Shown here: piece by piece, positions 56,337 to 64,000 of the stretch
Layout: the number at the start of each line of letters is the position of its first letter
Position numbering within the stretch: the stretch's first letter is position 1
Program-made: the position numbers and the translations under genes
Source: Arbacia lixula
Lineage: Eukaryota; Echinodermata; Echinoidea; Arbacioida; Arbaciidae
Assembly (NCBI GenBank): GCA_963669155.1
Contig: OZ022595.1
Span: 4,562,642 to 4,626,641, forward strand
Reading direction: 5' to 3'
DNA: 64,000 nucleotides
Notes under the pieces: generated by a model
The model's input: only the letters and a program-made list of their open reading frames with translations
What the model was told of the DNA's origin: nothing
The model's database searches: none

Positions 56337-56580
56337 CTCTTTTTATATACCCTTTCTCTGTCTTTCTACCTCAGTCTCTCCTCTTCTTTCTCACTCCCTC
56401 CCCCCACCTATCATTCTCTCTCTTGCTATCTTTCTCTGACTTCCTATCTGTTTCATCTATATTGGTACACCTTTATTCCTCTCTCTCTTCTTCTCTTTCT
56501 CTGTCCTCTCTATTTTTGTTTCGCCTCTGTCTACCTATCTCTTCAGTCTTGCCTTTCTCTCTCATTTCTCCATCCCATTC
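56090..56580. repeat. CT-rich tract with (CTCA)n and (CT)n
   Basis: Pyrimidine-rich throughout, with about five CTCA units at 56286-56305 followed by (CT)n. The 200- and 98-codon plus frames are low-complexity translations and are rejected as genes. Confidence 0.9.
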
Positions 56581-56804
56581 AATACTGTCGACCAAATGAC
56601 TCTGGTGATTCAGAATCCTGCCACGTCCCACTTGTCACCAACTTGCCTTCTTCAAGTCTCTCATTAGTTAATTTGTCATCTCTCTTCCCTGTTTGACTGC
56701 ATTGCATTCCTCACCTTCTCCTGTCGTTACCTGAGTTTCCTCTTGTACTTGTTGAATGAGTCTACCACACAATACCCCACTGATTTCAGTGCAGCATTAA
56801 TGTG

Positions 56805-56890
56805 GAAGTGGGGTGGTGTACTGGTTTGATGCACTGACTGCCGAACTGGAGGGGTAGGGGTTCAAACCCTGCAACTATCCTTCTGTTGGC
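56805..56890 (+). repeat. Possible tRNA-derived SINE head
   Basis: 'GGTTCAAACCC' (about 56868-56878) fits the polymerase III B box. A weak A-box-like 'tggtgtactggtttgatgc' lies about 50 bp upstream, where a tRNA D-arm would be. The segment does not fold as a full tRNA and lacks a clear anticodon arm, so a decayed SINE promoter is the best reading. The tail could not be found. Confidence 0.3.
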
Positions 56891-57675
56891 GCACCTGCAT
56901 ATGCCCAGAGTTTACAAAATAGTTAGCTATTTGCTGATTTGTGAAATTAGCCCAAAATTGAAATTGTGTTGTAATCAGAAAGAAGGGAAGTTATTTTTTT
57001 ATCTGGCTAGCTAACCCGATCCCAATATAGGTAGTTAGTTTGCCACTTTGGAGTGATGCAGACGGCCCTAGTAAGACATTTAATCCCCATAGCTACTCTG
57101 TACCTACTAGAGAAACTGGAACTTGAAAACAAAGTGTTGTATGTGCAGCATGAATCTGATTCAGTCCATTGAATTGTGATGTTAAAAATTATATTTTCAG
57201 TGTACGGATCTGCAGACTGTATTTTGAGACCTACTAACACTACATTGAAATGTTAAAAGTCATAATATTCCACATACTAAGAATGTTGCTATATGATTGG
57301 TCAAGAGTTGATCACGTGATAAAGCGTAGTTTTGCCCATCTGATCACCTGAGAAGAAAAGTTTGTTACACTCTAGGTGATAGTACTTTTTGGCTTCGCTG
57401 ATCCCTTCACTCCTCACAGTCCTAACGCGTGATCAATATTTTGAGTACGTGCGAAATAAAAGTGTGTTACACTTGGACTATCAATTGACTAACAGTAGCT
57501 TCCTACTAACGCGTCCTAACGCGCGTCCTATTAAACGTGTGTTCCCCATGGCAGCGACTCGGGGTTAGGTAGAGAAGTAAACATTACTTTTAGATGTCAA
57601 ATTGTCATTTTTGGTATAGATAGTTGGTTACAGATGTGGAATATAAAGCAAATAATCAACTTTTGGTTACAGGCA
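56891..57675. other. Unassigned sequence
   Basis: The part from about 57300 to 57550 is richer in CpG, with repeated 'cctaacgcg' (about 57421, 57512) and 'gatcacgtgat' (57311), and may belong to the same repeat as the palindrome that follows. No gene. Confidence 0.35.
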
Positions 57676-57791
57676 ATGAGACGAACTATCACATCCTCGG
57701 CGATCTGAATGTATACGCTATCTTTCCTTAGCTGCGCTTCGGAAAGATAGCTACATCCAGATCGCCTCGGAAGTGATAGTTCGTCCCATCA
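57676..57791. repeat. Large palindrome, ~50-bp arms
   Basis: Left arm 57676-57727 and right arm 57741-57791 match as inverted repeats (GACGAACTATCAC, GGCGATCTG, GCTATCTTTCC) with a few mismatches, around TTAGCTGCGCTTC. The hairpin may be the end or centre of a foldback transposon. No target duplication was identified. Confidence 0.8.
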
Positions 57792-58755
57792 CCCTCACCA
57801 ATATCAAGTTTCTTTTCCTTTCTGTTCTTTAACACTTGTTTTCTTTATACAATGCTACTGTAAAATTTGCTATTATCTATCTTCCAAACAGATATACCAC
57901 CTTTAAATGAAGTCACAAATCCTATAGAAAGATATTTTGTCTGGCGAAGAGGAAGTGAAAAATAATCTAGAAAGCTTTTATATTCATCATATGACATCAA
58001 TCTTGGGAGATGGCATGGAGGCAAGCCAGGAAGTGTTTTTCAGACCTGCATGAAAACAAATGCTGAGAAATTTGTAAAAGAATTACATCTACAGTTGTCT
58101 GAATAATTTCACTGCTTTCAACTGGCAACCATTTCCCCCCCAGGAATTCTGCCTACCCCTAGCCACTTGCACAGGGAGATGAATTAGCTGTCCAAACCCC
58201 ATTCCAACATATATCAAAATACATGAATTTCCTACTGCTAACTAGATTACCTTCTGCATTACCATCCACCCACCCACATGAGTACGATATATACCTCGTC
58301 GTTCCGAAGCCTAGGACGCGGAACATGTATTGTGCAATGCAGAGACCGGCACAGAATACATAAATGTACTTCTATTGTAGGTTTGTTGTAGATAGATGAT
58401 GGTATGCTGAACCATTTGGTATGAAGCTGGATGAATCTCAAAGCCTCATGATCGGATTAAGTTATAGATTAAGAGGTAGAGTAAGCGGGTTTCTCCCTGC
58501 AATTCGATTATCTTGTCAGTGTGACATTTCAGGTATTTCCTAGGCTTTGCCCGTCGGCACACGAGTGGAACGAAGAGTGAAATGGCTGAGAAAGATCAGT
58601 GGGGGAGGTTTACGTGGATCATGTATAGATGATGCGTTCTTATATTCCATTTCAATGCAGTGATGAGATGAGATGGATTAAGAGGCATGTTGTTGAGGTT
58701 GTAGTCCCTCTTCGTTATTGGCTTTCAGATTCATGCAGACTGTTGGAATAGAACC
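57792..58755. other. Background, no gene seen
   Basis: Unassigned sequence with short discordant frames. Confidence 0.4.
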
Positions 58756-58835
58756 TTAACTCTCTCAGTCTCAAGCCGGGAAAATCATATAGTCTTTGTA
58801 CACATATCATCCATGTATGGAACTGGGAGGGTTAA
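58756..58835. mobile_element. Mini inverted-repeat element, TTAA ends
   Basis: Begins TTAACTCTCTCAG and ends CTGGGAGGGTTAA, imperfect terminal inverted repeats around about 54 bp. Total 80 bp, the same length as 1592-1670. Confidence 0.4.
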
Positions 58836-59559
58836 AATTCACTTACGGTATCGTGAATTTAAGAGTGTAGAAAGTCTGAAAACAAAAGATCTGGTTCTAG
58901 CCCAGTGGCAAAATTGGTAGCTATTTCATGATTGGGTTAACAGGTCAGATCACAAAACATCCCGCTATCTGTGTCTTTGTTACCTCAACCAGGCAGAATA
59001 GCTAGCTACTTTGTCAGGAAACTTTTTGCTCTGTAAAATAATTGAAAACTTATTGCATCACATTCACAATCACGTTAAAATCTCAGCAAAGATTGTATCA
59101 TATTCTATGTACACATTTGATGCATTTTTATTGATGATGCATCACAAATGAATATGTAATTTTCTCAGACAGACAGGCATATGTACATACATGCATTGAT
59201 ATTCAACCATAACAACTTGTATATTGTGGTTGATTTATTTTGTTCATTCTCAGTTGTGGCCCCATATTACAGTGTTGACAAAAAGTAACAAGGAACAAAT
59301 TACAAATACAGAAGTGCAGATTTCTCTCATTTCAAAGATCCTATGACTTTTTGAATGAAACGATAATACTTCAGGCATAGATAAGTATCTTCCTGGCCAT
59401 TTTCATTGATGAATATTAAACCAGCATTTCTGCAAATGTGTTTTGAAATGAGCACATAATCCAGTTTGTGCTCTCTAGTCTTAAGTGGACATAAATTGAG
59501 TTGAAATTTGATTTGGGCTAGCTCTCAATCCCTACATTGATTTATAGCTGTAATGTGAG
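58836..59559. other. AT-rich stretch, no gene seen
   Basis: Unassigned sequence. Confidence 0.4.
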
Positions 59560-59985
59560 GCCTGGCTCCAAGTTTAAAAGCCACTGCACTTGACATTCTA
59601 TTCACTGCAGCTCTCCTGGCACCTAGAGGCCGTCCCCAAGACCACGAAGGTACGTTTACACCGTTCACACCGTTCACACGGAAGCGGCTAGCCGCTGCCA
59701 CTCCCAACTTTTTCTCTTTTGATAGGCGCGTTTCCACTGTGGCCATGCAGCAATTTTGCGCTATGTTGCGACCTGCAGATGCGAAAGGCAGTCTACCACT
59801 TTGCAAGAGTGGATGAACCGTGTGAAAGGCCCGATGCTGTCCTTATTACAAGCTGTAAGCGAGGAAACTGCGTCCGTGTGAACGTGACTGTACCGTAAGA
59901 GTGAGGCAAGTGCAGGAGTGCTCTGTGTCGCCAGTGACCTAGAAAAGGACCTGCGTATTTAGGCAACATGCTGCATCCTTCATTC
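59560..59985. other. Higher-GC patch with inverted TTCACACGG motifs
   Basis: 'caccgttcacaccgttcacacgg' lies at about 59658-59681, and the inverse 'ccgtgtgaa' occurs at 59818-59826 and 59873-59881. Such motifs are common at hAT- and Harbinger-type ends, so this may be a decayed DNA transposon. The 93-codon minus frame (59806-59525) has no domain. Confidence 0.35.
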
Positions 59986-59997
59986 ACACTTTATTTG

Positions 59998-60110
59998 ATG
60001 TGACTGGTTCTCACTAGCACTAAATTCACACATATGTTGTGACTGGTTCTCACTACCACTGAATTTAAGCATATTTGATTTGACTGATTCTCACTGGCTC
60101 TAGTTCTTGC
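59998..60110. repeat. Tandem repeat, ~40-bp unit, three copies
   Basis: 'tgtgactggttctcacta(g/c)cact(a/g)aatt' at 59999 and about 60039 and a decayed third copy ('tgactgattctcactggctc') at about 60080. Confidence 0.7.
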
Positions 60111-60129
60111 AAATGCTGATTCTAGGAAA

Positions 60130-60480
60130 TGTTTATGTAAACACACCCATATAAGTAGATTGTAGCTTTATCTGATTAAAACAAAAACAGGGATTCTTCT
60201 ATAAATTCCATTGAATATCCTGCCAAAATAAAAAAATATAATCTTTCTGTACTCATGATGTCATTGTATGTCCATTGCCTATGAATATCTAAATTTTATA
60301 TACCTGTCTCTCAGATTAAAAAAAGACGAAGGTAAATCTTAAAATTCCATTGAATATTCTGCAAACAACTGAGCACTATTGAAATGACCCCAGTATTTGA
60401 AATGATGTGAAAAGTGTTAAATCTGATCAAAACCATGAGAAGGTGTTAGATAGCTTCAAATTCCACTACATTTTCTGCCC
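60130..60480. repeat. Degenerate repeats around 'aaattccattgaatat(c/t)ctgc'
   Basis: 'aaattccattgaatatcctgcc' (60203), 'aaaattccattgaatattctgc' (60341) and 'aaattccactacattttctgcc' (60458) recur at spacings of 138 and 117 bp, with A-rich spacers ('attaaaacaaaaacaggg', 'attaaaaaaagacgaag'). This is an old tandem or dispersed array. Confidence 0.55.
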
Positions 60481-60594
60481 AAAGATAAGAGAAAATTCCT
60501 ACTTATGCCATTTCACACACATATATGGGTAGTTGTGACTTGTGACTTGTGACCTACCCCTCTCAGTATGTTAAGTGTTCTCTAGACCGACTCC

Positions 60595-60725
60595 ACTCCA
60601 GACCCCCTCTGCCCTCCCTGGCCCCCTCAGTCCGCCCATTACCTGGCCCCCTCAAGCCCTCCTGGCCCCCTCAGTCCGCCCATTACCTGGCCCCCTCAAG
60701 CCCTCCTGCCCCCCACCCTCCGCCC
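60595..60725. repeat. C-rich tandem repeat, 56-bp unit
   Basis: 'ctggccccctcagtccgcccattacctggccccctcaagccct' occurs twice back to back (from about 60617 and about 60661), within a longer C-rich stretch. Proline-rich frames in two phases (84 and 106 codons) result from it and have no other support. Confidence 0.7.
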
Positions 60726-61369
60726 ACAACACGCACTCCTCAAGCCCCCTTTGTACCGCCTGCATCAATTCAAGGGCCACTGCGCAGCATTTGTGGCGAA
60801 TAATTTGTGCAAATAGCGCAAGCACGATGTTGACTCTCCAACCTCATTTGAAGAAAACACTCTTTTTGACAAGATTGTTCAGAAGAAAGAGATAAAAAGA
60901 CATTTGTGGAGGGTGGTGGGTTTTTTTTGGCGCTTGAGGTGGCTTTTTAGAAATGAGTGACATTTCAGATTTGATGTGTGAAAAAATATTTCATATTTTA
61001 GTTGATATGTGCAAGGAGCAGGCAACCCTCTATTAACCTCTCTGCTGCCAGAAACAATGCTGATCTATGGATTTTGTGTGCATTAGTGGTGAACAAACAA
61101 ACACAAGCCACATAGAGAGTTAAAAGCATATTAGTAGAACACAGGCGACATACTCCTCTCTGTATAAGCAAGATGTTTGTTGACATTTTCTGTGAGAAGT
61201 TGACTTGTACAAAATCCTTTTATGGCATTTGGAGTATTACATTTATACGTCACTGTGTTGAAGAGGTCAACCGTTTCTATCATGCTTTGGTTTGGACATC
61301 ACTTAAGGTACAATGTTGTTTACTCTGTAGTCTTAAACCTTACGAATAAGTAAATGCTAATTGATGAAG
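60726..61369. other. Unassigned sequence with a mini element at 61033-61123
   Basis: TTAACCTCTCTG (61033) and CATAGAGAGTTAA (ending 61123-61124) form another TTAA-ended inverted pair about 91 bp long. The rest is ordinary AT-rich sequence. Confidence 0.35.
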
Positions 61370-61628
61370 GAGATGGAAACAGATAGAGAGATGGGTATAA
61401 ATGTAAATGGGTATAAATATAAATGGGGAGGCAGAGAAAGAGACATATAAACATTGGGAAGGGGGAGGAAGTGGTGAAGGGATGGGGGGGGGGGGGGGAG
61501 GGGATTACAGTGTGAAGAGAGAAGTATAGAAGCAGCCAGCCACAAAGGGATAGCAAGAATATAGATAAACAAAAACTGACAAAGGTAAACATGAACAAAG
61601 AGACAGAGAGAGAGCAGGGGAAATGATA

Positions 61629-61694
<66 letters not shown>

Positions 61695-61824
61695 AGGGAG
61701 AAGGAGAAATGGGAGGGAGATAAAGAAAAAAGGACAGCTAGAGAGATGGAATGATGAAAAAAAAGAGGGGTTGGGTGGTGATGGAGAGGAGGGAGAGGGA
61801 GAAATGGGAGGGAGAGAAAGAAAA

Positions 61825-61869
<45 letters not shown>

Positions 61870-61930
61870 TTGGGATGATGGGAGAGAGAGGGTGAGATAG
61901 AGAAAGCGAGAGGGAGGAGGAGGGGGTGGG
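61370..61930. repeat. GA-rich region with G15, (GA)n and (GATA)n
   Basis: G15 at 61484-61498, (GA)n at about 61633-61686, a duplicated 'gatggagaggagggag' block (61686, 61780), and (GATA)n then (GA)n at about 61826-61869. The 218- and 150-codon minus frames are Ser/Leu/Pro low-complexity translations. Confidence 0.9.
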
Positions 61931-64000
61931 GCAAATGCTGATAGGAAGAGAACACATTTCTTTGTAAGCCCTTCACATAATGTGTTTTATTAATCCACCT
62001 TCACTACTCTTTTTGTCTATTTAGTCATCATTACATTTATTTTGCAGCATAATTAAGAGAAGCTGTCTTCTAGTTCTATTCCTGTCTATTCTGGCATTGG
62101 AAATTAGACTACATAATGCCCCATAATTCTACATTCGGTAAGATTCGTACATGTGATTTATGTGCCATAGGTCACTGAAATGTACTGATAAACAAACATT
62201 GTTTTTCTGGGTCATATGAGATGCCCCTTTACACTCTCTCATCCAAACTCCCAACTCTTACTTTCAGGGACAGAAAAGGTATAGAGGCGAATAAAAAGAA
62301 AATGTTATTTATGATAGAGATGTCCATAATTTTGTGAATGCTTTTAGAGATAAATCATGTCTTGTAACTCAATCCATGTGTAATTTAAGCTGTTTACTTT
62401 CGTATGTTAAAGAATGCCAGATAACTCAATGTTTAAAGTCTTGTGATGATATTTAGGGAACTGTTACTTTTCAAAGAGATTTATACTTCACATTTCACTT
62501 GTAGAATAATAACAACTATGAAGTTCAACCTTAACTTCCCCAAGTAGGCTACTGCAATGCAACAACTTGAATTCTATAAACTAAGGTGATTGTTTATTTT
62601 TTATCTTGTCATTTTTCACTGATGGGATGGACCTCTCTTGCCTGCTTCAAAACTATTTGTTTCTTTGTGGGACCAACATTCTGCAGATGTTAAGCTTATA
62701 TTTGAATATTTCCAACATTTTAATTCATGTTCACTTTGAATGACTTTCCCCTTTGTGTGCCAGATAAACTGCTGTTATATGGTATTTATGAGTATGACGT
62801 CATATGTATATAAAGTCATATGTGGCAGACAAAATAGCTCAAGGGAAAATAGACTGGCTAGCCTTCTGGGGGTTATACTTTTAAAACTGTACCCATGCTG
62901 CTCCCAGAATGCATCAGTCACTACCGCATCCATCTTCCAATCAGTGCATTCCTTTGTGGTTTAGTTTCAAACTAGCCAAGAACAGTATCAAAATTCCAAC
63001 ATTTGTATGGGTGTATTGAAAATTCCAAAGCACCTTCTCTGAAACTTGAGGAGTAATAATTTGATGGCCACTTTCAATGTTTGACTCTGACTGTGGTTTG
63101 TGTGTGAGGGGGGGGGGGGGGGAGGGGTGCCATATTGTTTAAGAACTTAATATTTTACGGGGTTTATCAAAACCATTTCAAACTACTCCTAGCAGTTTGT
63201 ATGAAACAAATCTGGAGCATGTCATTTGTGTAATACCCAGGACCCAATATGAAAGTAGTTAGCTATTTCAAAATCAATCTGGCCAGTATGCACTTAAAGG
63301 CCATGTGGCACAAATTGTCACTATTGCTACTTTAGAGGGTTGGATAAAAAAAATGACAAATGCCAATCACAACCCATTGATGTGAAATTTACTTTCATAT
63401 GAAGTTATTTTTTAGAATAGCACTTTTATGATGGAATGGGGGAGATATTATTATTCCATTGCATATTAATTTTGTCTCGCTATCTAGCCCAATAAATCAC
63501 TTTCTATACAGAACAATTGTGTTTCTGTCCATTTATATTAAGATATAATGCAGGATTATAGTGTCATCAATATTCTGTAGCCTCCTGCCAGTCTGAAGTC
63601 GGGTAATAGCCATTCTTGGATGTGTTGCGTATGGTCTTGAGGTTCAGAAAGCCTGTCGCTGAAGACTAGGCTGTTAGAGCGGTATGTCTTGGAGGAGAAA
63701 CAGTTTAGGTTGTCCATGCACCCACTCACTCAGTGTGCCTGTCTGTCGTTGGATCGCAGCCAACACCTGCAAAAATGCGTCTCAGCCGATCACCCTCGCT
63801 CAATCTTGCCTGCTAGTCTGCAGCCCGCAGACCCCTTAAACCTCTCCATTGAGTAGAATGACATGTCATTGACACATGTATTCGTTATGCCTGATATGTT
63901 AAGACTAATACTTCAAACTTTGGTTAATGCTGTAGTGGTGATTGCTGGTCGTGTTTTTACCATATAATTTCTCCCGATAAAGTTTGAGACATAACGTGAT
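61931..64000. other. Background with G15, no gene seen
   Basis: AT-rich, with 15 G at 63108-63122. A TTAA-like repeat start ('cacttaaaggccatgtggca', 63292) and a higher-complexity patch at about 63580-63840 are present. No coding exon was identified, and the last 150 bp are AT-rich and unassigned. Confidence 0.45.

Noticed and set aside
56805-56890. Functional tRNA gene
   Set aside because: B-box-like sequence only. No acceptor stem pairing and no anticodon arm could be built.
59525-59806. 93-codon minus frame as a gene
   Set aside because: No domain. It overlaps a region of inverted TTCACACGG motifs that looks like transposon debris, and the NGVNGVN segment comes from a short tandem repeat.
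61320-61976. 218-codon minus-strand frame
   Set aside because: GA-rich microsatellite region. Ser/Leu/Pro repeats in several phases.

Overview
This window reads as non-coding DNA from a marine invertebrate deuterostome. A sea urchin or other echinoderm is my best guess. The reasons are the AT-rich background, very many (GA/CT)n and (GT)n tracts that often end in runs of pure G or C, abundant TTAA-bounded MITE-like elements, Tc1 and CR1/L2-like fragments, and a Ty3/gypsy-type LTR element primed by tRNA-Leu. There is no bacterial-style gene packing, no RNA gene I can defend, and no host protein-coding exon I can defend. The window is best read as intergenic DNA or the inside of a very large intron. 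Nearly all long open frames in it are low-complexity CT/GA or (CTA)n translations.

The only convincing coding unit is a compact LTR retrotransposon at 25601-30353 on the minus strand. It has two 743-bp LTRs that I read as identical, a 4-bp CTAG target duplication, an 18-nt primer-binding site matching a tRNA-Leu 3' end, and two ORFs. ORF1 (166 aa) is an arginine/serine-rich Gag-like protein. ORF2 (410 aa) keeps only the RNaseH-integrase linker, the integrase HHCC zinc finger and a Pol-type C-terminal tail. Protease, reverse transcriptase, RNase H and the integrase catalytic core are absent. At the ORF1/ORF2 junction there is a complete-looking -1 ribosomal frameshift signal: slippery GGGAAAC in the correct phase, an 8-nt spacer, then an 8-bp stem whose loop can pair downstream as an H-type pseudoknot. 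A recent non-autonomous insertion that still carries a textbook frameshift signal is the most interesting object here.

Layout. 1-6540: background with a TTAA MITE (707-1141), an ~80-bp TTAA element, a CT-rich tract and a CR1/L2-like 3' end. 6541-7750: a 14-unit, 89-bp tandem array. 7751-13680: simple repeats, a small duplication, a higher-GC patch and a splice-site-like sequence. 13688-14423: a Tc1-like element with ~128-bp inverted termini and a transposase remnant. 14424-25596: microsatellites, 67-bp and 80-88-bp tandem arrays, and two inverted-repeat elements. 25601-30353: the LTR element. 30358-43200: CT tracts, G runs, higher-GC patches, duplications and MITE fragments. 43209-43945: a GT/G tract and a ~570-bp (CTA)n array. 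43946-64000: paired copies of two TTAA families (46484/55308, and 48455 pairing with 707), an inverted dispersed repeat (40400/54325), higher-GC patches that could be regulatory (50680-51560, 53030-53460), further palindromes and more GA/CT tracts.
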